Shown here in pieces: positions 50,428-59,722 of a stretch of 64,000 bases of DNA. The notes under the pieces were generated by a model. It made no database searches, was not told the DNA's origin, and worked only from the letters and a program-made list of their open reading frames with translations. Origin of the DNA: JAEZPW01 sp035629075 (GTDB lineage Bacteria; Acidobacteriota; Terriglobia; Terriglobales; Acidobacteriaceae). Position 1 is the stretch's first letter. The number at the start of each line of letters is the position of its first letter. The position numbers and the translations under genes are program-made. The stretch covers positions 24,781-88,780 of the forward strand of contig DASPIK010000006.1 of the NCBI GenBank assembly GCA_035629075.1, written 5' to 3'.

Positions 50428-52380
50428 TCAGGCGATCGACAGGCCGTATTCTTTCATCTTGCGATAGAGCGTGTTCCTGCCTATGCCGAGCTTCGCTGCA
50501 GTCTTCTGAATGTTGCCTTCGAAGAAGGCCAAAGCTTCCGCAATAATTGCCCTCTCGGCTTCACGCAAAGATATTAGCGCCGCAGTTTTTACAACCGGTT
50601 TGGGAGGCTCTGCTGAGGGCGAATCGAGCAGTTCACCCGTCAATGCACCAACCGCGCCCGCACGGATGATGGCTCGCTCTATGGCGTTCTCCAGTTCCCT
50701 GACGTTGCCGGGCCACGTGTAAGAATGGAGCTTCGTCAGGAAATCCTGCTCAATGCAAAGTGGACCGGTGCCAAAGCGTGCAGAAATTTTGTCGGTTAGG
50801 TGTCTCGCTAACAGCGGAATGTCTTCCATGCGTGCGCGCAAAGGGGGGATCACGATTTCAAGCACGTTGAGACGATAGAACAGGTCCTGCCTGAATCTTC
50901 CCTGGTCAGTTTCAGCCTTGAGATCCTTATGCGTGGCAGCGATAAATCTGATGTCCACGTGTTTCTCGTGTGCAGAACCGATGCGCGCCACCTTCTTTTC
51001 TTGAATCACCCGCAGCAGCTTTGCTTGCACGCTAAGCGGCATGTCGCCGATCTCATCAAGGAAAACAGTCCCGCCGTCAGCGATCTCGAACTTGCCGGGT
51101 TTCCCGCCTCTGCGCGATCCGGTAAACGCGCCATCTTCGTAGCCGAACAGTTCGCTTTCGATCAGGTGCTCCGGAAGCGCGGCGCTGTTGATGGCGATAA
51201 ACGGCCGGTTTCTTCTCGCGCTGGCGTTGTGAACAGCCTGTGCGAATAGTTCTTTGCCGGTCCCGCTCTCGCCTTTTATGAGCACGGTCGACGGACTCGT
51301 CGCTGCCAGCCTGGCCCATTCTTTCAGCGCAGCGATCGCCGGACTCTGGCCGACGATGTCGTCGAAAGTGTAGTGTCGTGTTGTGCCGGACTTCTTCGAA
51401 GCGGCTTGCAAGCCCGACGGCGTAATAATCTCGCGGAACACGGCCACGGCGCCGATGGTAGCGCCCGAGTCATCACGCAGAACCGATGCGGAACTCGATA
51501 TCTTCTTGCCCAATTTCTCGACGACGATTTCTCTGCCTTCATAGTCCATGCCGCCCGACAGGAGTTGCGGAGACGCGCCGTTGTAAACCTGCGTCACGTG
51601 ACGGCCTTTCACCGCAACCGGATTGATACCGAAGATCTCCCCGGCCTTCGCATTGATCTCTGTGACGATGCCGTTATTGTCGATCGAGATCAAACCGTCC
51701 GACATGTTTTGGAGCAGGATATTCGAGTATCGGTAGGCCATGTAAAGCTTCTCGCTGGCCTTTTGAAACCGGAGTTGGTTCTCGATTGCGTTGACGGCAG
51801 CCACGACCATGCCGAGCGTATGTGAGTTCGCAAAACGATAATCGCCGCTGACATCCAGCGCACCGATCAACTCGCCATCGGGATCAAAGATCGGAGAAGC
51901 CGAACACGTGAGAAAGTGGTTCGCCTGGCAGTAGTGCTCCCATGCGTAGATCTGCACGGGATGTCGTTCGACAATCACTGTACCAATTGCATTTGTACCC
52001 TTGGCCGCCTCGCTCCAGTCGCCTCCCGGACAAAGGTCCACATGTTGCGTTTTGGAGACAACGTCTTCATCCCCGAGCACCTCGAGCAAAAAGCCGGATT
52101 CGTCCGTCAGCACGACTTCAAAACCCGATCCCTTCACGAAGTTGTACAGGTTCTCCATGAAGGGGCGGGCAACTCGGATGAGACGACGCTTCTGATGGGC
52201 GCGATCCCTAAGCAGTTGGCGGTCAACACAGCCATCGGGCGGCCGAAATGGGTCGAGGCCTAGCTGGTGGCAACGCTCCCATGAAGCGGCCACCTCGCTT
52301 CTGACCAACTGGACATCAAGCACATTTTCTTCAACGTACTTGCGCCACGGCCCGTGCACGGCAGTAAGACTGTGCGGCAT
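50428..52380 (-). CDS. AcoR-type sigma-54-dependent transcriptional activator
   Basis: A 650-residue activator: an N-terminal GAF-like sensory region (residues about 60-215; VVLTDESGFLLEVLGD, WSEAAKGTNAIGT), a PAS domain (about 225-290; LQNMSDGLISIDNNGIV), an AAA+ domain with GESGTGKELF Walker A, GYEDGAFTGS loop that contacts sigma-54, FLDEIGDMPLSVQAKLLRV Walker B, and a C-terminal Fis-type helix-turn-helix (GNIQKTAAKLGIGRNTLYRKM). AcoR relatives switch on acetoin or alcohol catabolism. The neighbouring sigma-54 promoter before the alcohol dehydrogenase gene is the likely target. Confidence 0.94.
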   Translation of the reverse strand: MPHSLTAVHGPWRKYVEENVLDVQLVRSEVAASWERCHQLGLDPFRPPDGCVDRQLLRDRAHQKRRLIRVARPFMENLYNFVKGSGFEVVLTDESGFLLEVLGDEDVVSKTQHVDLCPGGDWSEAAKGTNAIGTVIVERHPVQIYAWEHYCQANHFLTCSASPIFDPDGELIGALDVSGDYRFANSHTLGMVVAAVNAIENQLRFQKASEKLYMAYRYSNILLQNMSDGLISIDNNGIVTEINAKAGEIFGINPVAVKGRHVTQVYNGASPQLLSGGMDYEGREIVVEKLGKKISSSASVLRDDSGATIGAVAVFREIITPSGLQAASKKSGTTRHYTFDDIVGQSPAIAALKEWARLAATSPSTVLIKGESGTGKELFAQAVHNASARRNRPFIAINSAALPEHLIESELFGYEDGAFTGSRRGGKPGKFEIADGGTVFLDEIGDMPLSVQAKLLRVIQEKKVARIGSAHEKHVDIRFIAATHKDLKAETDQGRFRQDLFYRLNVLEIVIPPLRARMEDIPLLARHLTDKISARFGTGPLCIEQDFLTKLHSYTWPGNVRELENAIERAIIRAGAVGALTGELLDSPSAEPPKPVVKTAALISLREAERAIIAEALAFFEGNIQKTAAKLGIGRNTLYRKMKEYGLSIA

Positions 52381-52420
52381 TTTGATCAGCCCGGGAAGAG
52401 AATCGTTTCCGATCGTTATC

Positions 52421-52430
52421 TAAACGTTTA
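52421..52430. promoter_or_regulatory. Ten-base palindrome upstream of the activator gene
   Basis: TAAACGTTTA is a perfect palindrome 41 bases before the activator start. Related AACGTTTT sequences occur at 49169-49177 and 49267-49275 in the adh regulatory region, so it may be an autoregulatory site. Confidence 0.35.
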
Positions 52431-52522
52431 CCACACCGTCATTCTGCCGTTCTGTGACAATTGCACAACTTGCCTTGGAGACAACGGAGCGGTCACAGCC
52501 TGTTTCGCGCCAGATGCGCGAC

Positions 52523-53755
52523 CTAATTAGCTGACGCGTACTCGAGCAGCCTGCGTTCACCTTCCAGAGCTCTCAAGGCCGTAATGTCCTGCGTAACCTC
52601 AAGCGTCCCCATATACTTGCCCGCTTCGTCGCGAACGGCGAAATACCGGATGTGAATAAACTTGCCCTGAAAATTGATCCAAAACTCTGCAACATTCTGA
52701 CGCCCGGCGCGGAAGTCGCTGAGGATTCGTTCGACAGTTTCGACGCTCCGTGGTGGGTGGCAATGTTGCACTTTACGGCCGATTATTGCCTTGCTGCGCG
52801 CGAATATGCGTTGGGGGCCTTCGGTGAAGAAGGCGACCCGATCGTCGTCGTCCACGAACGTAAGATCAAGCGGCAACGCCGAGAATACTGCTGTCAGTTG
52901 CTGAAGCGTCACATTGCCGCTGGGCATGACGATAGTGCCGTCACCCGGCGAGGCTTGTTCACCCGCTGTGCGCGGTGTGTATCCCTTTTGCGGCTCGACA
53001 AGGCACCATCCGTATTTTGGCGATACCGCCCAGATCTCTGCCCATTCATCTTCGGTCAATTTCTGCAACGACATGGGCAGAAGGATGTTTTCTTCTTTAA
53101 AAATCATCTCCTGAACTGCTTCAAGCGCTCGTGCCATCACAGGAATAGCTACCGTCTTGCAGTCACTGCCGGTCGGTGTGCAAGCACGTAAGGTGCGAAT
53201 GGCATCCTTCACGGCATCGCGGACCTCATCGTCTTTTGCCCACATGACCTTCGAAGGTCCGGTGATGCCGTGTCGCTCAAGGATGGAGAACAATGCGTGT
53301 TCCTTGCGCTGGTAATGCTTATCGACTTCGATGAGTTCGTTCGCAGCCTGACGCAGTTCGTCGAGGATCGCCGAAGCATCAGCGCCACCTTCGAGCGCCG
53401 ATAGCTGCGCGATCAGTTCGCGAGACTTGGAAATCACTGCTGCAAGCGCCGCGTTCTCACGGCGGAACGTGTCAAGCGGGTGCCCCGGTGGAATCGTGTT
53501 TGTGTGCGGCAGTTGCACGAGGATCTCGCGCGTGACTTGGGAGTGCAGGTCGCACATAGACCGTATTTCCTCGACCGGCATGCCGTCGCGAATGAGTTCC
53601 TGTTCCATGGCCATGATTTCTGTTGCGTCTGTCTGGCGCACAAGCTCGCGCAAGCGATGTCGTACGGCGTCCGGGGCCGCGCCGGAATGCAAGTGCTGGA
53701 TGATCTGCTTAAGGGTAGATACTCGTTGCGCTCGGTTGTCGATCAGTTCGCTCAT
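52523..53755 (-). CDS. DUF438 / hemerythrin-like / PAS protein
   Basis: A 410-residue cytoplasmic protein with three parts: DUF438 (residues 1-75; TLKQIIQHLHSGAAPDAVRHRL, MEQELIRDGMPVEEIRSMCDLH), a hemerythrin-like helix bundle (about 95-240; EVDKHYQRKEHALFSILERHGI, EMIFKEENILLPMSLQKL), and a C-terminal PAS domain (about 285-395). This fusion is widespread in anaerobes and is thought to sense oxygen, nitric oxide or redox state through a di-iron or haem site. Its place next to an oxygen-sensitive AOR system supports that guess. An FNR/DNR-like palindrome lies upstream. Confidence 0.88.
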   Translation of the reverse strand: MSELIDNRAQRVSTLKQIIQHLHSGAAPDAVRHRLRELVRQTDATEIMAMEQELIRDGMPVEEIRSMCDLHSQVTREILVQLPHTNTIPPGHPLDTFRRENAALAAVISKSRELIAQLSALEGGADASAILDELRQAANELIEVDKHYQRKEHALFSILERHGITGPSKVMWAKDDEVRDAVKDAIRTLRACTPTGSDCKTVAIPVMARALEAVQEMIFKEENILLPMSLQKLTEDEWAEIWAVSPKYGWCLVEPQKGYTPRTAGEQASPGDGTIVMPSGNVTLQQLTAVFSALPLDLTFVDDDDRVAFFTEGPQRIFARSKAIIGRKVQHCHPPRSVETVERILSDFRAGRQNVAEFWINFQGKFIHIRYFAVRDEAGKYMGTLEVTQDITALRALEGERRLLEYASAN

Positions 53756-53803
53756 GCTGTGCTCCTGAGTTCAACATTACGAGAGGCACGCTTGACGAAA
53801 CGA

Positions 53804-53815
53804 TGACTTAAGTCA
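53804..53815. promoter_or_regulatory. Palindrome resembling an FNR/DNR-family site
   Basis: TGACTTAAGTCA is a perfect 12-base palindrome, 49 bases upstream of the DUF438 gene. It has the TGAC-N4-GTCA core of CRP/FNR-family (DNR/NNR-like) operators, though the outer T and A are not conserved. Confidence 0.5.
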
Positions 53816-53919
53816 CGAGCTTGTGATGCCGTCAGCTTGATGCTGTCCACTCGCCAGCGCAAATCGTTGCTTGTTGCGCTTTGGACGACAGAACAACGAT
53901 TTGCACCGTGTTCCCAAGT

Positions 53920-54867
53920 TCAGCGCACGGAGTCAGCCGCGCCCGTCTCGCTGATGGCCGCCGAAGCTGCATCTTGCACCTGTGCCACCTTGGTGTCGGC
54001 ACGCTGAAGCCACATGGATGCCGCTGAGATGTTGCGTTCGACGCCACGTCCGGTCATGTACATCCTGGCAAGATTTTTCTGGGCGGGAACGAAATTCTGA
54101 TCGGCGGCGCGGCGAAACCAGCGAGCGGCTTCGGCATCGTCGCGTGCATTTCCGGGCGCCTGGCTATAGAACAAACCAAGGTTGTTCTGCGCTGGAGCGT
54201 AGCCGGCCTCTGCGGAGCGTCTGAACCAGACGAGGGCCTGATGGGGATCACGTGGCAATCCTTGACCGTTGTTCAACATAGCTCCGACATTGTTTTGTGC
54301 GGCTGAGTGCCCGCGTTCAGCGGCTTTCAAGAAGAAGCCAAAAGCTTTTTCATACTGACCGGAGCGGTAGTAGCACCATCCGAGGTTCCACTGAGCCTCG
54401 AGCAACCCTTTACTCTCGGCGCTTAAGAACCACGTCTCGGCCTGCGCTTCGTTTCGTTCAACGCCCAAGCCGTCGAGGTACATAGTTCCGAGGTTGTTGG
54501 CGGCCTCCGCGTCGCCCGCTTCTGCAGCGATGCGGAACCACTTGGCGGCCATCCGGTGATCCCGCTCAGTTCCCACGCCGTTGTGGAACATGAGCCCAAG
54601 ATTCTTCGCAGCCGGTGCATAGCCTCGCGTCGCCGCCTTCTGGAACCACTTCAAAGCCGTGCTCTCGTCGCGATGGACCCCGAACCCCTCCAGGAAAGCC
54701 AGTCCTGCCAGGTTCATGGAACGAGCATCTCCGTTCACGGCATCGAGAAGAATTCTTGAGATTTCTATTTTGGGGGTTGGCGCAGATGCATTGTGCGCTT
54801 GTCCAAACGCGTGGCAGCAAGTACAGAAACACAAGAGAACCAGGAGAGCAGATGCGCCGCGGCGCAT
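53920..54867 (-). CDS. Secreted Sel1-repeat (TPR-like) protein
   Basis: A protein of 315 residues with signal peptide MRRGASALLVLLCFCTCCHAFG and then about seven Sel1-type repeats of 36 residues, for example AAKNLGLMFHNGVGTERDHRMAAKWFRIAAEAG. Such proteins are scaffolds for protein-protein contacts. I chose ATG 54867, with GGAG 7 bases upstream and a clean signal peptide, rather than the frame's first ATG 57 bases earlier. The partner is unknown; it lies 94 bases downstream of the receptor gene's terminator. Confidence 0.88.
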   Translation of the reverse strand: MRRGASALLVLLCFCTCCHAFGQAHNASAPTPKIEISRILLDAVNGDARSMNLAGLAFLEGFGVHRDESTALKWFQKAATRGYAPAAKNLGLMFHNGVGTERDHRMAAKWFRIAAEAGDAEAANNLGTMYLDGLGVERNEAQAETWFLSAESKGLLEAQWNLGWCYYRSGQYEKAFGFFLKAAERGHSAAQNNVGAMLNNGQGLPRDPHQALVWFRRSAEAGYAPAQNNLGLFYSQAPGNARDDAEAARWFRRAADQNFVPAQKNLARMYMTGRGVERNISAASMWLQRADTKVAQVQDAASAAISETGAADSVR

Positions 54868-54960
54868 TGGAAACTCCAGAGAGTAGATTGTCTTCCGGTC
54901 TTGAGGCCAACCAGAATACGACAAAGTACCCGAAAGTCAATCGGAGGAGTGACCTAATCC

Positions 54961-54991
54961 AAAAAGAAAAGGGGCCAGAAACCCGGCCCCT
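54961..54991 (-). terminator. Intrinsic terminator of the second TonB receptor gene
   Basis: On the minus strand AGGGGCC / GGCCCCT around an eight-base loop, followed by TTTCTTTTT, 26 bases after the receptor stop. Confidence 0.92.
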
Positions 54992-55016
54992 CTGGAGTGT
55001 GGACTTGCGTGATGAG

Positions 55017-58000
55017 CTAGAACGTGAGTTTCACTCCCAACTGAACGTTGCGGCGCTCACGCGTGTCGGACCCTGGATTGAGGCCCAATCCACCGCGCTT
55101 TGCCTGCACCACCGGGCAATCGCCTCCACCAGCGGGACAACCCGGCGAACCGGAAGTCAGGAAGCTGGTTGACACGTCAGCCGTGCTGCCGACAACGAAC
55201 AAATTGGCGTGGTTGAAAGCGTTAAACAACTCGCCGCGGAACTGGAGTCCAACGCGTTCGGTCAGACGAAAGTTCTTGTACAGACCGAAATCGAGGTTCC
55301 AGCGTCCTGGCCCCTGGAAGGTGTTACGACGAGTCATCGTAGCCGGATACGGGCCGAAGTCGGAGAATCCATCTGCAGCCAGCACCGGGTCAGGATCCGG
55401 CAACGTCAAGCTCGGCGGCAGCACGAGGTAGTCGAAGCTATTCGGGCCGCTAAGCGGTGGGTCATCCGGTCCTTGTAACGCGACGTCTCCAAAAGCAGGG
55501 GCGTACCGAGGGCAGTTGTTCTGGGCCAACGTGCAGTCGAAAACCGAAAATGGCGAACCGGTATTGGCCGAGAAGATGGGAGCAAAGCTCCATCCACCCA
55601 GTATCTGTCCGGCGATGCCACGATCGTTTCGAAGCCACGGCGTCTCCCACAGTGCACTGACCACAACCCGGTGACGGACGTCGAAATCGGCGTTGCCGCG
55701 GTCAAGCCCTGGGAAGAACGGGTTCATGTACCCAAGGTTCAGGTTGTTGGTGGTCTCACTAAACGTGGTGCTGAGATTGTCTATGGCGTGAGCCCAGGTG
55801 TAGTTGGTCGTCAGAGTCAGGCCGGTATCGGCGACATTGGTCGCCTGCAGCCTGACGTTCAGGCCATGGTAGTACGAGTCTCCGTTGCTGGTGCGAAGGT
55901 TGATCCCGGTGTACTGCGGATTCAACCGTGTGGCGCCAAACAGTTCAGACGGGTCGCCGAGGTAAACGTTGCCGCCACCGATCGGGTTCACGTTCGACAG
56001 TCCATACTGCTTGATGCCTCGTGAACCAGAATACTCGAGACCGAGCACCATGTTTGGAACGACCTGGTGTTCGAGCGACATGCTCCACAAGTGAGCATAG
56101 GCGGTGTCGATGTTCGGATCAACCGCACGCAAGCTTGAAGGAGGCAGGGGCTGAACCGGCGGCGTTGTGCCGGCCAACGGGCCTGCATTGCTTGTGGTAA
56201 TCGGCAGCGAGCCCGCAGGCACGTCAAAGCCCGACGTCAGAGCGATGACCGCGTAGTTCGGCGGGTTCTGAATCACGTTGAACGTCACGTTTCCGAAGTT
56301 GCGCTCATACGAGATGCCGTACCCGCCACGAAGGCTCGTCCGGCCAGTCCCGAAGAGGTCCCACGCGAACCCCACGCGCGGAGCGAAGTTGTTCCAGTCT
56401 CGTCTCCACAACTCGCCGATCACACTGTCCTCCGCCAAAAGGACACGACCGTTTCGAATCTGCTCGAAATACGTCGCTCCCTGACCGAAGTAAAAGTTGG
56501 AGTCGAGGCTTGGGTCAACGTTATGCTGCGGTCCGAAGTACTCCCACCTGACACCCAGGTTCAAGGTCAGGCGAGGGTGCGCTTTCCATGTGTCCTGGAT
56601 GTAGACCGATGCATCGTTGAACCGGTTGTTGCGGCTGAAACGCGGCTGCGAAACAGGCAACGCAACCGTACATTGGGGCGTCGCGATCAGCTCGCCCGTG
56701 ACTGGGTCGGGGAAGCACGGGAAGGCGCCGCGTGGATCGACGGCTCCCTGGAACTGCCGGAGCGTGCCCGCAGTCAAGTTGTTCAAAGCTTCCTCAAGTT
56801 GGCCTGAGCGCGCTAGCGTTTCAAAGCCAGTCTGGAAAGCGCCGAATGTGCGGTTGTCACGAGTGTGTATGTACTGGCCGCCAATCCGGAACTGGTGCGA
56901 ACCCGTCGTTATAGCGAAATCCTGGAAGAACTGGTACAGGTTCTGAGGACCGCCAAACGGAATCGCGCTGCCCGGGAAGAGCGGGATGTAGCCAGGCAGA
57001 ATGATCGGAAGAGTGCTTCCTGCCTGACCACCAGCACCACTCGTACTGATGTTGAACGGAGTGTTAGCCTGCACGAACAAGCCAGGCACGGTGCCCGCTA
57101 CGCCCAGCGGTTGAACAAGGTTCAGCCGGTTGTATGCAACTTTGCTTTGCGAAACAAAGCCCGGGCTGAATACGTGACTAAGACTGATCAGCGCATTCTG
57201 GTTGAAGATGTTCTGACCGGTCTCGAAACCGAGATAGGGACTGGTGCTGACGTTTCCGCCAAACCAATCTTCATGGTCGGCAGCGTAGCGGCCATACAGC
57301 GTGGTGCTATCAGTGATGTTGAAGTCGACGCGGCCAACCGCGAAGTATGTGTTCTGGGGTGGACCACCACCGGCATCCGCCGCCGTTGGGAAGTTCACCA
57401 ACTGGAAAAGGGGTGTTCCTGCTGGCACGCCGGTTGGGGGTGCGATACCCAGGTCGGCAGCGGTCAACGTATTGCCCGGGCGAACGTCGGGACGCAGTTG
57501 GCCCAGCGTGTTAAAGAAGTCCTGCGTCGGGGCAGCACTCAAAGACAGCAATTGCGGAGTCGGAACATATCCCTGGCTGTTTAGCCGGCTACGTACACGA
57601 ATCCACTCCGTGCTCTGAAAAAAGAACGCCCTGTCAGGCACGATTGGGCCGCCCACCGAGTAGCCAAACTGGTTACGAGTGAAGCGGTCTCTCGGCTGGC
57701 CAGTCGCGTTGTTCTGGTAGCTGTTCGCAGCCAGTTTCGAAATGCGGTTGAACTCGTAAACCGAGCCGTGGAATGCATTCGTTCCGGCGCGAGTTGCTAC
57801 GTTCACGATGCCGCCGGTCGCACGACCGTACTCAGCAGTGAAGTTGCTGTTGATGACGCGAAATTCCTGCACAGCATCAAGCGGAACGCTCGTGCCAACG
57901 CCGGCGGTGAACTCGTCACGGTTCTCGCCACCGTCGAGCAGGATGTTCGTGCTCGCGGCGCGCTGACCGTTGATGTTGAAGCCGGTGCCGCGGACAGTCG

Positions 58001-58511
58001 TGCCGGCATTTACGGTTGGATCCTGATTCACGTTGCCCGAGATCTGAACCAGGTCATACGGGTTTCGAGTGATGGTTGGCAGTTGGGTGATCTGCGTACC
58101 GCTGACCACCTGCGACAGTTGCTGATCCTGAGTGTTGACTTCGACGCCCCCTGCTGCGACGACTTCCACGGTCGTGCCTGCGGCCGCGACGCCAAGCGGA
58201 GCGTCAATGGTGTTCCGCGACCCTACGGTTACCTGCACTTGCCGGGCGAAGTTCGCAAAGCCGGGCGCGGCAATTGATACCTCGTACCGTCCTGGCTGGA
58301 GGTTGGTGATCGTGTAGCCGCCGCTCGGGCCAGTCGTACTGGTCCGATTGAAAGCCCGATCCAAGGATCGAACCGTTACTGTGGCACCGGTGACGGCGGC
58401 ACCACTTGGGTCGGTGACGGTGCCGGTGATCTGTCCTGTCTCGGTCTGCGCGAATAACGCCGTCGAGCAGAGGACCAGTATGCCGAGCACGCACAAAACT
58501 CTCTTACACAT
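55017..58511 (-). CDS. TonB-dependent receptor, Oar-like (complete)
   Basis: About 1164 residues. It has a signal peptide (VLCVLGILVLCSTALFAQ), a carboxypeptidase-regulatory-like domain (about 25-105; GQITGTVTDPSGAAVTGATVTVRS), a plug domain (about 120-265; LLDGGENRDEF, VQEFRVINSNFTAEYGRATGGIVNVATRAGTN seen in pieces), and a large outer-membrane barrel ending in GVKLTF with terminal Phe. I chose ATG 58511, with AAGGTGG 6 bases upstream; ATG 58529 has its AGGA touching the codon. Ligand unknown. It is a paralogue, not a copy, of the receptor at the start of the window. Confidence 0.94.
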   Translation of the reverse strand: MCKRVLCVLGILVLCSTALFAQTETGQITGTVTDPSGAAVTGATVTVRSLDRAFNRTSTTGPSGGYTITNLQPGRYEVSIAAPGFANFARQVQVTVGSRNTIDAPLGVAAAGTTVEVVAAGGVEVNTQDQQLSQVVSGTQITQLPTITRNPYDLVQISGNVNQDPTVNAGTTVRGTGFNINGQRAASTNILLDGGENRDEFTAGVGTSVPLDAVQEFRVINSNFTAEYGRATGGIVNVATRAGTNAFHGSVYEFNRISKLAANSYQNNATGQPRDRFTRNQFGYSVGGPIVPDRAFFFQSTEWIRVRSRLNSQGYVPTPQLLSLSAAPTQDFFNTLGQLRPDVRPGNTLTAADLGIAPPTGVPAGTPLFQLVNFPTAADAGGGPPQNTYFAVGRVDFNITDSTTLYGRYAADHEDWFGGNVSTSPYLGFETGQNIFNQNALISLSHVFSPGFVSQSKVAYNRLNLVQPLGVAGTVPGLFVQANTPFNISTSGAGGQAGSTLPIILPGYIPLFPGSAIPFGGPQNLYQFFQDFAITTGSHQFRIGGQYIHTRDNRTFGAFQTGFETLARSGQLEEALNNLTAGTLRQFQGAVDPRGAFPCFPDPVTGELIATPQCTVALPVSQPRFSRNNRFNDASVYIQDTWKAHPRLTLNLGVRWEYFGPQHNVDPSLDSNFYFGQGATYFEQIRNGRVLLAEDSVIGELWRRDWNNFAPRVGFAWDLFGTGRTSLRGGYGISYERNFGNVTFNVIQNPPNYAVIALTSGFDVPAGSLPITTSNAGPLAGTTPPVQPLPPSSLRAVDPNIDTAYAHLWSMSLEHQVVPNMVLGLEYSGSRGIKQYGLSNVNPIGGGNVYLGDPSELFGATRLNPQYTGINLRTSNGDSYYHGLNVRLQATNVADTGLTLTTNYTWAHAIDNLSTTFSETTNNLNLGYMNPFFPGLDRGNADFDVRHRVVVSALWETPWLRNDRGIAGQILGGWSFAPIFSANTGSPFSVFDCTLAQNNCPRYAPAFGDVALQGPDDPPLSGPNSFDYLVLPPSLTLPDPDPVLAADGFSDFGPYPATMTRRNTFQGPGRWNLDFGLYKNFRLTERVGLQFRGELFNAFNHANLFVVGSTADVSTSFLTSGSPGCPAGGGDCPVVQAKRGGLGLNPGSDTRERRNVQLGVKLTF

Positions 58512-58529
58512 CTGAATCCACCTTGCCAT

Positions 58530-58885
58530 TCCTGAATTGTTCGTGTGGCGCCGAACTGGCCTCTCTAGTGCATCTCGGCGGCCACTGTGCCTCAGAGAGA
58601 AAACGGCCGGCAGAAGTCCGATGTACTCTACTTTTGCGGATTCAGCATGACTCTGGATTCGTTTTCGGGTAGGCGGAGTAGACGTTTATGGCGGAGAAAA
58701 AAGGTTCTTTGTTTGAAAACCCAAAAGGACCGCCAAGACCTCGGTCGCGCACGCGCCACCATGCGCGACGTTTGGTCCACGGTCCAAATAGTGGGATGTG
58801 ATCGATCGTGATTCAGAGAAACGTCAATACACGCCAGTGGTCTCGGAGCACGGTCGTGCCGCCACCTCGATGGGCGCCGCATCGA
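58530..58885. other. Intergenic region upstream of the TonB receptor gene
   Basis: This 356-base gap holds no recognisable gene. It contains TTTGG-8-CCAAA at 58771-58788, an inverted repeat about 260 bases upstream of the receptor start, and a GATCGATC palindrome near 58800. The receptor promoter should lie here; I could not place it with confidence. Confidence 0.5.
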
Positions 58886-59722
58886 TCATCGTTTTGAAGC
58901 GGTGACGTTCACGACCATCTGCCCCGTCAATTCGGCTATCTTCGTACCATCTGAATTCCGCAGTACTCCGCTGATAGCCTGCCTTCCAACAGCACCGGAA
59001 AAGTGTCCCCCGTCAGGCAGTTCGAATTCGATGCGGTTACCGTTCAGGCGCATACTGCGCAACGCAACTTCCTGTCCGTCACGGCGCAGTATGCCTGAGA
59101 CGTCCTGAAGGTGCTGTCGAATCGCGATCTCATACTTATCCTCGCCCTGCCGTGACTTAAATTGCCATACTCCAGCCGCATGAGCCGGTATTACCCACTT
59201 ATAGATTGTGTGATCCCTGCCATCCGCGTTGACTGTTTTCGTCTCGACCGGCTTCCAGTCCCCCATGTCAAAGTCGTGCGACACGACCGGAGTGCCCGGT
59301 TTGAGTTGCTCCATTAAAGTGGGACGCAATTTCACGTTGAGTGAAGGCAGCAGATACAACGTAACAGCGGTAGCCTCGCGCAAATTGGTTTCGAACAAAT
59401 CCCCGAGAATGAATTTGACTTTCCCGCTGACGCCTGCCTTTTTGGCATTTTCGCGGCTCTCTTTAATTCTTTGCGGATCGATGTCAACTCCAACGGCGCG
59501 TGCTCCTAATTTCGCGGCCGAAATAACAAGGCGACCGTCGCCGCAACCCAGGTCATAAACAACGTCCTTGCTCGATACATTAGCCATGCGGAGCATTTCA
59601 TCCACAACTGGCTGAGGCGTTGGTACATAGATCACGTCAGGCGCTTTCGACTGTGCACAAGCGGCTATGCTCAATACAAGAACTAACGTGGCGATATGCA
59701 AGCTTCGATTGAGGCGTTTCAT
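58886..59722 (-). CDS. Exported SAM-methyltransferase-like lipoprotein
   Basis: A 278-residue protein with a lipoprotein signal peptide (HIATLVLVLSIAAC, lipobox IAAC). Residues 30-165 form a class-I methyltransferase fold: VPTPQPVVDEMLRMA, then the SAM motif VVYDLGCGDGRLVISAAKLG, and VGVDIDPQRIKESRENA. The last 85 residues form a separate beta-rich part. SAM is not known to be available in the periplasm, so either the protein binds another ligand or the N-terminus acts as a membrane anchor. Its start overlaps the stop of the upstream permease gene by 4 bases (ATGA). Confidence 0.85.
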   Translation of the reverse strand: MKRLNRSLHIATLVLVLSIAACAQSKAPDVIYVPTPQPVVDEMLRMANVSSKDVVYDLGCGDGRLVISAAKLGARAVGVDIDPQRIKESRENAKKAGVSGKVKFILGDLFETNLREATAVTLYLLPSLNVKLRPTLMEQLKPGTPVVSHDFDMGDWKPVETKTVNADGRDHTIYKWVIPAHAAGVWQFKSRQGEDKYEIAIRQHLQDVSGILRRDGQEVALRSMRLNGNRIEFELPDGGHFSGAVGRQAISGVLRNSDGTKIAELTGQMVVNVTASKR

